Shown here: positions 9,387-19,752 of the stretch, one piece after another
How the letters are laid out: the number at the start of each line of letters is the position of its first letter
Numbering within the stretch: position 1 is the first letter of the stretch
Notes under the pieces: model-generated
Told to the model about the DNA's origin: nothing
What the model saw: the letters and a program-made list of their open reading frames with translations, nothing else
The model's database searches: none
NCBI RefSeq assembly: GCF_000956465.1
Contig: NZ_JYJA01000041.1
Location: 305,678 to 369,677, forward strand
Reading direction: 5' to 3'
Length of the DNA stretch: 64,000 nt
DNA from: Microbacterium trichothecenolyticum
GTDB lineage: Bacteria; Actinomycetota; Actinomycetes; Actinomycetales; Microbacteriaceae
Translations under genes and position numbers: made by a program

Positions 9387-10780
9387 GGCAGGGCCGTGAG
9401 CGGGATGTGCGCGCCGACCGAGGTCGGCCCGCCGACCGGGCTGGTGACGACCAGCACGCCGCGAAGACCCGCGACGCGCTCGCGCAGGCCCTCGAGCCCG
9501 TGACCGGAGGTGATGACGGCCCCACCGCGGCCGTTGTCCACGACCCAGACGTCGAGGTGCGTGGGCGCGCCGGCCGCCGTGCGTCGCAGCGAGGCACGCA
9601 GCGTGACCCCGGTGGCGCCGGAGTGCTTGACCGCGTTCGTCATGAGCTCCGCGACGATGAAGTAGACGGTACGGGCCACTTCCTGGCTGACGGCGCGGTC
9701 GACCGCGGGGTCGATCTCGACCTGCACCCACAGCGGCGATGCTGTCGCGACCGCGTCCAGCGCTGCCGCGAGCCCGCGGTCCTGCAGCAGCGGCGGAGCG
9801 ACGCCGCTCGACAGCGCTCGCAGCTCGTCCAGCGCCGCCTTCGCGTGACCACGTGCTTCCCGCGCGAGCTCGGCGGCGGCATCCGTGTCGCCGGTCTCCG
9901 CGCGGCGCTCCAAGGCGGCGAGATCCATCTGCAGGCGCACCAGGCGCTGCTGCGGACCGTCGTGGATGTCGCGCTCGAGGCGGCGCAGAGCGACGTCCTC
10001 TGCGTGCACCGCGGCACCGCGAGCAGCCGCTTCGGCGCGGACCTCGGCAGCGAGCTCGTCCGATTCCCACCGGCCGAGCATGCCCATCGCGATCGCGTGG
10101 TGACCGCGCGCGAGGCCGCCGAGCACCCACGGCATCGTGAAAGTGAAGACGATGCCGGCGATGAGGTAGAGCGTGACCTCGACGGCCCAGCTCGACCAGC
10201 CGCCGAACAGCCACGGCATGAAGTCGGCGACGTAGTGCCCCCATTCGCCGTCGCCGTTCCAGCTCCGGGGCAGGAACAGTCCCCAGAACCAGTACGTGAG
10301 GCCGCCGAGGCCCACGCTCAGCCACACCACGGTGAGGGTGAAGGAGATGGTGCTGATGATCGGGTTCACGATCATGCCGTGCACGAGGTACAGCCAGTAG
10401 TGCGTGTTGCGGATCGGGCGGGTGAGAGTCATCCAGAAGCCGGTCGCCTGCGGCGTGTCGCGATTCCACTCCGGCTCGGCGATCACGGGCTGCCCGGTCA
10501 GCAGCAGCAGGAACCTGTCGGCGACGCCGAACCCTCGCGCGATCAGCAGCGTCAGCACGATGAGCGGCAGGCCGATCACGAGGATCAGCAGCCCGACGCC
10601 AGTCCAGAACAGGGAGGCGAGGACGCTCACCGAGACCATGGCGAGCACGAACACCGCCAGCAGGTACAGCGCGCTGCCCGGTGTGCGGACCCAGGATCGT
10701 CCGTAAGATGCCCAGAACCCGGTGGCGGGGCCGGACGCGACGGGCTGGAGCGGAGCCGGTTCAGTGGTGGCGGCGGTCAT
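9383..10780 (-). CDS. NarL-type sensor histidine kinase
   Basis: 465-aa membrane kinase. About five hydrophobic segments lie in residues 36-225 with no large extracytoplasmic sensor loop, suggesting an intramembrane-sensing type. HisKA_3 dimerisation domain follows with His273 in ERDIHDGPQQR, then an HATPase domain (N-box VAELMTNAVKH, G-box VDNGRGG and GHGLEGLRER). GAGGGAG precedes the ATG at 10780. Forms an operon with the downstream regulator, a DesK/LiaS-like pair. Confidence 0.92.
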   Translation of the reverse strand: MTAATTEPAPLQPVASGPATGFWASYGRSWVRTPGSALYLLAVFVLAMVSVSVLASLFWTGVGLLILVIGLPLIVLTLLIARGFGVADRFLLLLTGQPVIAEPEWNRDTPQATGFWMTLTRPIRNTHYWLYLVHGMIVNPIISTISFTLTVVWLSVGLGGLTYWFWGLFLPRSWNGDGEWGHYVADFMPWLFGGWSSWAVEVTLYLIAGIVFTFTMPWVLGGLARGHHAIAMGMLGRWESDELAAEVRAEAAARGAAVHAEDVALRRLERDIHDGPQQRLVRLQMDLAALERRAETGDTDAAAELAREARGHAKAALDELRALSSGVAPPLLQDRGLAAALDAVATASPLWVQVEIDPAVDRAVSQEVARTVYFIVAELMTNAVKHSGATGVTLRASLRRTAAGAPTHLDVWVVDNGRGGAVITSGHGLEGLRERVAGLRGVLVVTSPVGGPTSVGAHIPLTALP

Positions 10781-10890
10781 CGGTGTCTCCCTCGGAACTC
10801 ATGCTCCCAGCTTCGCGACGGCCCCGGTGCCGGGGCATCCGATGCCCTCCCGAACAGGTAGGGGGGCTGACCCCCCGTACCTGCGATGGA

Positions 10891-12396
10891 TCACGCCAAG
10901 TGGGTGAGTCGTCCCGCCAGCAGCGTCGCGGCGACACGCATGCCGCGCAGCCTCGGCTCGTCGGCAGCGAGGGGGTCGTGCTCGCAGATCGCGAGGTCGG
11001 CGACGTCTCCGGGACCGATGCGTGCAGGCTCGGCGGAGCCGCCGCGCGTCGAAGCCGCCAGCGCCGTCGACGCGTCGACGCGCTGTGCCGGCTGCCACGG
11101 ATCGCGGCTCCCGCGGGTGCGGAACACCGCGGCCGCCATGGCTGCCCAGGGATCGAGCGGCGCGACGGGCGCGTCGGAGCCGAACAGCAGGTTCGCCCCG
11201 GAGTCGGCGAGAGCCCGCAGCGGATACGGCTGCGCCGTCTGGCCCGCCCACACCGCGTCGGTCAGGTCGCGGTCGTCGAGCGCATGCTCGGGCTGGACGC
11301 TCGCGCCGACGCCCAGCCGCGCGAACCGCGGGATGTCGGCGTGCGCGACGAGCTGCGCGTGCTCGATCGTGCCCCACGCCCCGGTCGCGGCGAAGGCGTC
11401 GAGCGCGTGCGAGTTCGCGACGTCGCCGATGGCGTGGATCGCTGACGCGAGACCGGCAGCGGTCGCTCGGGTCATGAGGTCGACGAGCGTCGCGACATCC
11501 ACGGTGAGCAGGCCGTGGTTGTGCGGATCATCGGGGTAGGCGTGCGAGCACGCCGCCGTTCGGGTGCCGAGCGATCCGTCGGTGATCACCTTGAGCGGGC
11601 CGACATGGACGAGATCGGATGCTGCGCCCCGGGCGACGTCTCCTGTCCGGAGTCCGTCGGCGATCGCGCGGTCGAGGAACTGGGGGTAGATCCCGAACGA
11701 GATCCGCAGCGCGTCGAACCCCGCGGCGAGGCGCCTGACCCACGCGTCCTCGTTCCACGACATGTCGAGGTCGACGACTCCCACGACACCGCGGGCAGCG
11801 GCATCCTGCGCCATGCGCGCGACGAGCGGGTCGGACACGGACGCGTCGACGGCGTTGAGCCGGCGCGAGATCTCGAACGCCGGCTCCTCACGGAGGATGC
11901 CGTAGCCGTCGGGTTCGAAGCCCTCACGGCGCAGCGCCGCCGAGTTGAGCCACACGCTGTGCACGTCGGCGTTGATGAGGTACGTCGGAATCTCGCCCGT
12001 CGCGGCATCGAGCACGGCGAGGTCGGGGGTGTCGGCCCAGAACGCATCGCGGAAGCCGCTGCCGACGCGGCGTCCGTCGGGAAGCGGATCGGCGGCGCCC
12101 ATGAGCCTCGCCGCCTGCGCGGCGGACGACGCCTCGCCGAGAGCCATCCGCTGGGCCGAGAGCGCCCACTGCACGGTGTGGACATGGTGGTCCCAGAGCC
12201 CCGGGACCACCCAGCCGCCGTCGACGTCGAGCACGTGCCCGCGGCGCGGGAGCGCCCCGGCGGGCGCGATGTCGACGACGAGGCCCTCGGCCAGGTGCAC
12301 GTCGACCGGGTCGGCGCCGAACGGATCGGTGCGGTCGGAGCCGGTGAGACGCGCGTTCGCGATGACGTCGACGGTCTCGCCGCGCGCCGCCGTCAC
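10891..12396 (-). CDS. Amidohydrolase family 3 (YtcJ-like) metal-dependent hydrolase
   Basis: 501-aa amidohydrolase. N-terminal metal ligands in WDHHVHT, the central TDGSLGTRTA segment, IHAIGD with its His, EHAQ, and GSDAPVAPLD with the late Asp all match family 3. The substrate is unknown; relatives act on N-acyl amino acids, hydantoins or cyclic imides. The GTG start at 12396 overlaps the upstream stop (GTGA), so it is coupled to the PaiB-like gene. An in-frame extension running further upstream lies entirely inside that gene and is rejected. Confidence 0.87.
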   Translation of the reverse strand: MTAARGETVDVIANARLTGSDRTDPFGADPVDVHLAEGLVVDIAPAGALPRRGHVLDVDGGWVVPGLWDHHVHTVQWALSAQRMALGEASSAAQAARLMGAADPLPDGRRVGSGFRDAFWADTPDLAVLDAATGEIPTYLINADVHSVWLNSAALRREGFEPDGYGILREEPAFEISRRLNAVDASVSDPLVARMAQDAAARGVVGVVDLDMSWNEDAWVRRLAAGFDALRISFGIYPQFLDRAIADGLRTGDVARGAASDLVHVGPLKVITDGSLGTRTAACSHAYPDDPHNHGLLTVDVATLVDLMTRATAAGLASAIHAIGDVANSHALDAFAATGAWGTIEHAQLVAHADIPRFARLGVGASVQPEHALDDRDLTDAVWAGQTAQPYPLRALADSGANLLFGSDAPVAPLDPWAAMAAAVFRTRGSRDPWQPAQRVDASTALAASTRGGSAEPARIGPGDVADLAICEHDPLAADEPRLRGMRVAATLLAGRLTHLA

Positions 12397-13034
12397 CGAG
12401 CGGCCTTCCGGGTCTCGAGATCGCGGCGCATCTCCGCGGGGAGCCGTGGGTCGGCGTAGGGGCTCTCGCCGGCCTCGAGCTCCGTGATCACCGTCTCGAC
12501 GGTCTCGTCGGGCTTGTTCTGACTCAGCTTGCGCTTGGCGACGACCTTCGTCGGCGTGAGACGGAAGCCCACGGTGCCCCTTTCGAGCCGTCGCACGTAC
12601 TCGGGATCGTTCGGCGGCTCCCACATCAGGCGCGGCTGCGGCAGGCCGCCCTCGAACCGAGCGACGAGGCGCTCGAGCACCTGGAGGTTCTCCTCCGGCG
12701 TCAGCAGCTCCGGGACGCCGCTGAGGTGCGCCGACACGAAGTTCCAGGTGGGGACGCTCTGCACGTCGCCGTACCAGCCGGGCGAGATGTATCCGTGCGG
12801 ACCCTGCACGACCACGAGCAGCTCACGCTCGCCGAGGCCGTGGACGAGATCGTCCGGCTTGCCGACGTGGCCCACGATCGTGAGGTCGTCGCGATCCGCG
12901 TCGAGCAGCACGGCGTAGTGCGAGGCGACGAGCCCGTTCTCGGTCGACGAGACGATCGTCACCCACGGGTTCTGCTCGATGAGCCGGCGGATCTCGCCGA
13001 CATCCGACATCGCGAAGCTCGGGTTCTGACGCAT
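12393..13034 (-). CDS. PaiB-like FMN-binding protein
   Basis: 213-aa protein of the FMN_bind_2/PaiB family. Recognisable segments are LIEQNPWVTIVS at the N-terminus, ASHYAVLLD, GPHGYISPGWY and the PQRPRLMW-like HFPQxxL zone. PaiB proteins have a split-barrel flavin fold; some were named as negative regulators of sporulation or protease genes, but the biochemical role is unclear. Starts the two-gene unit with the amidohydrolase. Confidence 0.82.
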   Translation of the reverse strand: MRQNPSFAMSDVGEIRRLIEQNPWVTIVSSTENGLVASHYAVLLDADRDDLTIVGHVGKPDDLVHGLGERELLVVVQGPHGYISPGWYGDVQSVPTWNFVSAHLSGVPELLTPEENLQVLERLVARFEGGLPQPRLMWEPPNDPEYVRRLERGTVGFRLTPTKVVAKRKLSQNKPDETVETVITELEAGESPYADPRLPAEMRRDLETRKAAR

Positions 13035-13075
13035 GCGCCCAGCCTATTCGCGGGCCGCGCCACCCGGCCGCGCGG

Positions 13076-14134
13076 TCATGCCTGGCAGCTCGGGCACCAG
13101 TAGAGCTTCCGACCGGCGGCCTCCTCGACCACGATCGCGGTGCCGCACACCCGGCACGGGAGTCCAGCGCGATGGTAGACCCAGTGACGGTCGTCGCGAC
13201 TCGCCATCGCGGCGCGGTAGGCCTCGGGGTCGAGATCGTCCATCGTCATCATCTGGCCCGTCTCGACGCCGATCGCGAGCAGCCGCACCCAGTCCCGCCA
13301 GAGCTCGCGGACGACCTCCTCCGGGACGTCCCGCCCCGGCGTGTGAGGATTCTGCCGTGCCCGGAACAGCAATTCGGCGCGGTACACGTTGCCGATGCCG
13401 CTGACGACGTTCTGGTCCATGAGCAGGAGCCCGATCGATGTCGGCTTGCGGCGCACGACGGAGGTGAAGCGCTCCTCGCCCTCCGCGACGTCGTCGACGA
13501 GCGGGTCGGGCCCGAGCTTGGCGATCGTCGCTGCGACCTCGTCGGGCGTCTGCAGCTCGCACGCTGTCGGACCGCGCAGGTCGGCGCAGGTCACTGGGCC
13601 CACGCGCCCTGAGGCTCCGATCGACGCGCCGGCAGCGAGTGGAGAGGGCGAGGGGACGGTGAGCAGGCGCAGGCGAACTTGACCCACGACCGGCGGGGGC
13701 CACTCGTCGCCCTCGTCGGCGAGCCCCGTGGTCTGCTCTGACATGCGCACGTGCACGCGGGTGCGCCGGGGCGCCCCGATCGAGGTCAGCGAGTTCTCGC
13801 CGGCCCCGTCGAAGATCGGGTCGTCGAGGTCGGTGCCTCGCTGGTTCGTCTGACCCATCCGGCCGTTGGCTGAGGCGATCGTCGGATCGACCAGGATGTC
13901 GCCCGCGAAGTCCCACGCGCCGTACATGCCCAGGTGCACGCGCAGCCAGATGTCGTCGTCGAACTCGAGGAACATCTGCTTGCCAACGGCCCGCACCGAC
14001 GTCGCGGTGCGTCCGCTCAGGATCCCCGCGCCCTCGACGAAGCGCCCCTGGGGGCTCGACGCCGCCACGGGGCGGCCCACGAAGTTGCGGTCGAACTGTC
14101 GGGCGATGCGATGGACGGAATGCCCCTCGGGCAC
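13076..14134 (-). CDS. nei2: Fpg/Nei-family DNA glycosylase (endonuclease VIII, Nei2-like)
   Basis: 352-aa base-excision-repair glycosylase and AP lyase for oxidised pyrimidines. It begins (GTG) PEGHSVHR; after Met removal Pro is the Schiff-base nucleophile and Glu the general acid. The helix-two-turn-helix region contains VSGIGNVYRAELLF, and the C-terminus has a zinc finger CRVC...CPSC (residues ~332-351). The protein is longer than the usual 255-290 aa because of a roughly 80-residue, Pro/Gly/Ser-rich insertion between about residues 85 and 170. Three bp after rpiB's stop, so probably one transcript. Confidence 0.92.
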   Translation of the reverse strand: MPEGHSVHRIARQFDRNFVGRPVAASSPQGRFVEGAGILSGRTATSVRAVGKQMFLEFDDDIWLRVHLGMYGAWDFAGDILVDPTIASANGRMGQTNQRGTDLDDPIFDGAGENSLTSIGAPRRTRVHVRMSEQTTGLADEGDEWPPPVVGQVRLRLLTVPSPSPLAAGASIGASGRVGPVTCADLRGPTACELQTPDEVAATIAKLGPDPLVDDVAEGEERFTSVVRRKPTSIGLLLMDQNVVSGIGNVYRAELLFRARQNPHTPGRDVPEEVVRELWRDWVRLLAIGVETGQMMTMDDLDPEAYRAAMASRDDRHWVYHRAGLPCRVCGTAIVVEEAAGRKLYWCPSCQA

Positions 14135-14137
14135 GAC

Positions 14138-14683
<546 letters not shown>

Positions 14684-14768
14684 GGGCTCAATCCTAGAGA
14701 GGGGGGGACGGCGGAGGACGACGGATGCCGCGCCCGCGGCGAGCGGTCCGCTCAGGCGGGTCGCCGGC

Positions 14769-15968
14769 TCAGGGGGCGATGCCGGCGGCGGCCGGCTTGA
14801 AGCCCGCGCGCACGTTCTCGCAGCAGGCGGGACGGCAGACGTCGAACCAGGGTCCGAGGTCGGTCGCATGTGGCCGCTCCCCCGCGGGGGTGCCGTGCAG
14901 GCGCTCCTCGAGGAGGTCGACCAGACCCGACACGAAAACCGGGTCGACGCCGGGCGTCGGCGTGCGCACCGCGCGGATGCCCGCCTCGGCCGCGGCATCC
15001 ATCGCCTCGGTGTCGAGGTCCCACAGCACCTCCATATGGTCGCTCATGAAGCCGAGCGGCACGATCGCGACGGCCTCCACGCCGCCCGCAGGGAGCTCGG
15101 CGATGACGTCGTTGACGTCGGGCTCGAGCCACGGCTGGGTGGGCGGGCCGGAGCGGGACTGGTAGACGAGGTCCCACGCGACCCGGTCGGCGCCGGGCAC
15201 CTCGGCGGCGACCGCCGCCATGACCACCTCGGCGACGGCGAGATGCTGCGCGGCGTACGCGCCGCCCTCGCCCAGGTCGCGATGCTGCTCGTCGCCCTCG
15301 CGCGGGCCGGAGCGCTCGGCATCCGCCGTCGGAATGCTGTGGGTCGAGAAGAGCACGCGAACCGCCTCGGGGGCGATGCCGTCGGCGAGGAATGCCGCGA
15401 CGGCATCGCGCACGCCGTCCACGAACGGCTGCACGAAGCCCGGGTGGTCGAAGAACTGCCTCACCTTGTCGATCGTCACCGTGTCGCCGAGACCCGTCTC
15501 GGTGAGGACGCGGGCGAAGTCCTCGCGGTACTGACGGCAGCTCGAGAACGACGAGTAGGCACTCGTCGCGAGACCCAGGAGGCGCGTGTCGCCGGCGGCG
15601 GCGGCATCCGTCACCGCCTCGCCCAGGTAAGGCGCCCAGTTGCGGTTGCCCCAGTACACCGGCAGGTCGAGACCGCGACGCGAGAGCTCGGCCTCGAGGG
15701 CGGCCTTGAGGGCGCGGTTCTGCGCGTTGATCGGGCTGACGCCGCCGAAGTGGCGGTAGTGGTGCGCGACCTCTTCGAGGCGCTCGTCGGGGATGCCGCG
15801 CCCCCGGGTGACGTTGCGGAGGAACGGGATGACGTCGTCCTGACCCTCGGGACCGCCGAAGCCCGCGAGCAGGATCGCGTCGTATGCGACCGGCTGCTCC
15901 ACATACGGGGATCCCGACGCAGCGGCCGGGGAGGCGAACGGGACGACGTGCTGCTCGGGAGAAGTCAC
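14769..15968 (-). CDS. hemH: Ferrochelatase (coproporphyrin ferrochelatase type)
   Basis: 399-aa iron chelatase of haem synthesis. Family signatures include LLAGFGGPEG near the N-terminus, HYRHFGGVSPIN, the catalytic His in STHSIP and Glu in the LGFMSDHMEV segment. In actinobacteria this enzyme normally inserts iron into coproporphyrin III (CpfC), which is family knowledge. Cysteines near the C-terminus (CRPACCENV) could bind the [2Fe-2S] cluster known in actinobacterial members. GTG start at 15968 with AGGATGGAGG just upstream. Divergent from pepN across 183 bp. Confidence 0.93.
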   Translation of the reverse strand: MTSPEQHVVPFASPAAASGSPYVEQPVAYDAILLAGFGGPEGQDDVIPFLRNVTRGRGIPDERLEEVAHHYRHFGGVSPINAQNRALKAALEAELSRRGLDLPVYWGNRNWAPYLGEAVTDAAAAGDTRLLGLATSAYSSFSSCRQYREDFARVLTETGLGDTVTIDKVRQFFDHPGFVQPFVDGVRDAVAAFLADGIAPEAVRVLFSTHSIPTADAERSGPREGDEQHRDLGEGGAYAAQHLAVAEVVMAAVAAEVPGADRVAWDLVYQSRSGPPTQPWLEPDVNDVIAELPAGGVEAVAIVPLGFMSDHMEVLWDLDTEAMDAAAEAGIRAVRTPTPGVDPVFVSGLVDLLEERLHGTPAGERPHATDLGPWFDVCRPACCENVRAGFKPAAAGIAP

Positions 15969-16151
15969 CCCTCCATCCTGACACCGCCCGCGGGTGCTTT
16001 CGTCCACGGGATCGGTGGTTTCCCGTGCTGCTGGCATAGGCTGGGACGGTTGTCATCGGTGCCAGCAGCGCTGGTGGCGGCCGCCGGATCGAGTGTCCGC
16101 GCAACGGGCCTATCGACATCCTCAGCCATCCTCACCCATGGGAGCCAAGCA

Positions 16152-18698
16152 GTGCCTGGAGAGAACCTCACCCGCATCGAGGCGCAGGAGCGCCGCGCGA
16201 TCGTCGACACGCAGTCGTACGAGATCGCGCTGGAGCTGACGAAGGGCGCGGAGGTCTTCGGATCGCGCACTGTCGTCCGCTTCACCGCCACGCCCGGTGC
16301 TTCGACGTTCATCGACCTGATCGCCCGCGAGGTCCGCGAGATCACGCTCAACGGCCGGTCCATCGACCCGGCGACCGCGTTCGCGGACTCGCGCATCGCG
16401 CTCGACGACCTCGCCGCCGAGAACGAGCTCGTGATCGACGCGGACTGCCTGTACACGAACACGGGTGAGGGCCTGCACCGCTTCGTCGACCCCGTCGACG
16501 GCGAGGTCTACCTGTACTCGCAGTTCGAGGTGCCCGACTCCCGCCGCGTGTTCGCGGTGTTCGAGCAGCCCGACCTCAAGGCCACGTTCGCGTTCACGGT
16601 CACCGCGCCGGAGCCGTGGAAGGTCGTCTCGAACTCCCCCACCCCCGAGCCGAAGAAGCACGGCGACGGCACGGCGACGTGGCGCTTCGAGCCGACTCCC
16701 CGCATCTCGTCGTACATCACGGCGCTGATCGCGGGCCCGTACGAGGCGACGTTCTCCGAGCTGACCAGTTCGTCGGGCCGGGTCATCCCGCTCGGCGTGT
16801 ACGGCCGCAAGAGCCTGTGGCAGTTCCTGGACGCGGATTACATCTTCGACAAGACGCGTCAGGGCTTCGCGTACTTCGAGGAGAAGTTCGACTACGCCTA
16901 CCCGTTCGCGAAGTACGACCAGCTGTTCGTGCCCGAGTTCAACGCCGGGGCGATGGAGAACGCGGGCGCGGTCACGTTCACCGAGACGTACGTGTTCCGC
17001 TCGAAGGTGACGGATGCGGTCAAGGAGCGTCGCGTCGTCACGATCCTGCACGAGCTCGCGCACATGTGGTTCGGTGACCTGGTCACCATGAAGTGGTGGA
17101 ACGACCTGTGGCTGAACGAGTCGTTCGCGGAGTGGGCGTCGACGATCGCCACCGCCGAGGCGACCGAGTGGACCGAGGCGTGGACCACGTTCAACGCGAT
17201 GGAGAAGACCTGGGCGTACCGGCAGGACCAGCTCCCCTCGACGCACCCGGTGGTCGCGCAGATCAACGACCTCGAGGACGTGCAGGTCAACTTCGACGGC
17301 ATCACGTATGCCAAGGGCGGCTCGGTGCTCAAGCAGCTGGCCGCGTGGGTGGGCATCGAGGCGTTCTTCGCCGGTGTCGCCGCGTACTTCAAGAAGCACG
17401 AGTGGTCCAACACCGAGGTGGGCGACCTGCTCGCCGAGCTCGAGGTCACCAGCGGCCGTGAACTGTCGACGTGGTCGAAGAAGTGGCTGGAGACGGCGGG
17501 CGTGAACACGCTCTCGCCCGAGATCGTGACGGATGTCGACGGCACCATCACGCGCTTCGCGATCGTGCAGACCGCTCCCGCGGACTATCCGACGATCCGC
17601 CCGCATCGCCTCGGCGTCGGCTTCTACGAGCTGCGGGGCGAGGCGCTGGTGCGTGTGCACCACGTCGAGCTCGACGTGGACGGCGACCTCACCGAGGTGC
17701 CCGAGCTCAAGGGACACAAGCGCCCGGCGCTGGTGCTGCTGAACGACGAGGACCTCGCCTACGCGAAGATCCGCCTCGACGACCAGTCGCTTGAGACCGC
17801 GATCGACCACCTCGGCAAGATCAGCGACCCGCTCGCCCGCTCGCTGGTGTGGGGTGCCGCGTGGGACCAGACCCGCGATGCCGAGGCATCCGCTTCCGAC
17901 TACGTCGACCTGGTGCTGCGCAACATCGGCGCCGAGACCGAGTCGACCACCGTCCGCACCACGCTCGCGCAGCTGCAGCTCGCCGCCAACTCGTACGTCT
18001 CGCCCGAGAAGCGCGACATCACCCGCGCGAAGGTCGCCGACGCGCTGTGGGCGCTGGCCGGCTCGGCCGAGGCCGGCGGCGACAGCCAGCTGCAGTTCGT
18101 GACCGCGTTCGCGTCCGCCGCGGCCACCGCCGGCCAGTGGGACAAGGTCCGTCAGCTGCGCGACGGCGAGGCGACGTTCGACGGCCTCGACATCGACACC
18201 GACCTCTCCTGGCAGCTGCTCGTGTCCCTCGCCGCCGGCGGGGTCGTGACGGCCGCCGACATCGACGACGCCCTCGCCGCCGACAACACCGCCAAGGGCG
18301 GCGAGTTCGCCGCGCAGGCCAAGGCGGCGCTCCCGTCGGCGCAGGCGAAGGCAGCGGCGTGGTCCTCGCTCGTCGACAGCGACGACCAGCCCAACACGAT
18401 CGTCCGCTCGGCCGCGCTCGGCTTCGTGCACCCGGCCGGACGCGGACTGCTCGCCGACTTCGTCGCACGCTACTTCGACGCGCTGCTGCCGATCTGGAAC
18501 TCCCGGACCTACCAGATCGCCCAGTACCTCATCGTGGGTCTCTACCCCGCACCGCTCGCCGACGTCGCACTTCGCGACGCCACGCGCGCGTGGCTCGAAG
18601 CGAACCGCGACGCCGCTCCCGCCCTGCGACGCCTCGTCGCCGAGAACCTCGCCGGCGTCGAACGCGCACTGTCCGTGCAGGACCGCGACGCCCAGTAG
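16152..18698 (+). CDS. pepN: Aminopeptidase N (M1 family)
   Basis: 848-aa zinc aminopeptidase acting on peptides in the cytoplasm. The substrate-binding GAMEN motif is at residues 266-270; zinc ligands His300, His304 and Glu323 lie in HELAHMWFGD and WLNESFAEW. An ERAP1-like C-terminal domain occupies the last ~300 residues. GTG start at 16152 has GGGAG at 16140-16144 with a 7-nt spacer. A much longer open frame extends upstream through the antisense of hemH; it is a GC-content artefact. A strong terminator follows. Confidence 0.96.
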   Translation: MPGENLTRIEAQERRAIVDTQSYEIALELTKGAEVFGSRTVVRFTATPGASTFIDLIAREVREITLNGRSIDPATAFADSRIALDDLAAENELVIDADCLYTNTGEGLHRFVDPVDGEVYLYSQFEVPDSRRVFAVFEQPDLKATFAFTVTAPEPWKVVSNSPTPEPKKHGDGTATWRFEPTPRISSYITALIAGPYEATFSELTSSSGRVIPLGVYGRKSLWQFLDADYIFDKTRQGFAYFEEKFDYAYPFAKYDQLFVPEFNAGAMENAGAVTFTETYVFRSKVTDAVKERRVVTILHELAHMWFGDLVTMKWWNDLWLNESFAEWASTIATAEATEWTEAWTTFNAMEKTWAYRQDQLPSTHPVVAQINDLEDVQVNFDGITYAKGGSVLKQLAAWVGIEAFFAGVAAYFKKHEWSNTEVGDLLAELEVTSGRELSTWSKKWLETAGVNTLSPEIVTDVDGTITRFAIVQTAPADYPTIRPHRLGVGFYELRGEALVRVHHVELDVDGDLTEVPELKGHKRPALVLLNDEDLAYAKIRLDDQSLETAIDHLGKISDPLARSLVWGAAWDQTRDAEASASDYVDLVLRNIGAETESTTVRTTLAQLQLAANSYVSPEKRDITRAKVADALWALAGSAEAGGDSQLQFVTAFASAAATAGQWDKVRQLRDGEATFDGLDIDTDLSWQLLVSLAAGGVVTAADIDDALAADNTAKGGEFAAQAKAALPSAQAKAAAWSSLVDSDDQPNTIVRSAALGFVHPAGRGLLADFVARYFDALLPIWNSRTYQIAQYLIVGLYPAPLADVALRDATRAWLEANRDAAPALRRLVAENLAGVERALSVQDRDAQ

Positions 18699-18711
18699 CG
18701 CCGTCGCGATC

Positions 18712-18752
18712 CACCGGATGCCTCGACCCCGCGTGGGTCGAGGCATCCGGTG
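18712..18752 (+). terminator. Terminator after pepN
   Basis: Perfect 18-bp stem (18712-18729 / 18735-18752) with loop CGCGT, 14 bp after the pepN stop. One of the longest perfect stems in the window. Confidence 0.88.
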
Positions 18753-18840
18753 TCTTCGGCACCGTGGTACCACGCCGTCGCCGATTGTTCATCCCGGAGG
18801 CTGACGCACGCGGGCACAGCGGACTTATAGCGTGGCGGGC

Positions 18841-19752
18841 ATGATCGTTGCAGAGCAGCTCACGAAGCGCTTCGGAGACAAGACCGCGGTGTCGAACGTG
18901 TCGTTCACCGTGCAGCCGGGGAAGGTCACCGGGTTCCTCGGCCCGAACGGCGCCGGCAAGTCGACCACCATGCGGATGATCGTCGGCCTCGACCGGCCCA
19001 CATCCGGCACGGTGACCGTAGCCGGCCAGAACTACGCGCACCTGCGCTCACCGCTGACCGAGGTAGGCGTCCTGCTCGACGCGAAGGCCGTGCACACGGG
19101 CCGCTCGGCACGCAACCATCTGCGCGCGATGGCCGCCACCCACGGAATCGGACGTTCGCGCGTCGACGAGGTGATCGAGCTCACCGGCATCCAGTCGGTC
19201 GCCGGTAAGCGGGCGGGCAAGTTCTCGCTCGGCATGGGCCAGCGGCTCGGCATCGCCGCGGCGCTGCTCGGCGATCCGCGCACACTCATCCTCGACGAAC
19301 CGGTGAACGGCCTCGACCCCGAGGGCGTGCGGTGGGTGCGCCAGTTCGTGCGGCACCTCGCCGCCGAGGGGCGCACCGTCCTGCTCTCCAGCCACCTCAT
19401 GAGCGAGATGGCGCAGACCGCCGACCACGTCATCGTGCTCGGCCGCGGGCAGGTGCTCGCCGATGCCGAGCTGTCGGAGCTCGTGCGGGCGTGGACCACC
19501 AACGACGTCGTCGTGCGGTCGCCGCGCCTGTCGGAGCTCGTCGCCGCCCTCGCAGGCCCCGACGTCACCGTGACGGCGTCGTCCCCCGGGGTCGCCGAGA
19601 TCTCGGGCGTCACCGCCGCGTCGATCGGCGACCTCGCCGCGTCGCTCGGTATTCCCGTCCACGAACTCACCTCCCGCACCGGATCGCTGGAAGACGCCTA
19701 CCTCGCCCTCACCGGCGACGCCGTCGAGTACACCTCCAAGGAGATCGCATGA
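18841..19752 (+). CDS. ABC transporter ATP-binding protein (antimicrobial-peptide exporter type)
   Basis: 303-aa ATPase (306 aa if the GTG at 18832 is used). Walker A GPNGAGKST at ~33-41, signature FSLGMGQR (the LGMxQR variant typical of NatA/BcrA-like exporters), Walker B LILDEPVNG, H-loop SSHLMSE. It pairs with the permease that overlaps its stop by 4 bp. No ribosome binding site precedes the ATG. TATAGC at 18826-18831 with CTGACG about 18 bp upstream suggests a leaderless or very short-leader transcript (inference). First gene of a four-gene operon with a two-component system. Confidence 0.93.
   Translation: MIVAEQLTKRFGDKTAVSNVSFTVQPGKVTGFLGPNGAGKSTTMRMIVGLDRPTSGTVTVAGQNYAHLRSPLTEVGVLLDAKAVHTGRSARNHLRAMAATHGIGRSRVDEVIELTGIQSVAGKRAGKFSLGMGQRLGIAAALLGDPRTLILDEPVNGLDPEGVRWVRQFVRHLAAEGRTVLLSSHLMSEMAQTADHVIVLGRGQVLADAELSELVRAWTTNDVVVRSPRLSELVAALAGPDVTVTASSPGVAEISGVTAASIGDLAASLGIPVHELTSRTGSLEDAYLALTGDAVEYTSKEIA

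Noticed and set aside
12393..13034. PaiB-like gene as toxin or defence component
   Set aside because: Ordinary FMN-binding family member in a housekeeping context.
16122..18773. 883-aa open frame antisense to pepN
   Set aside because: Same GC artefact; pepN has GAMEN and HExxH motifs and the antisense product shows no domain.
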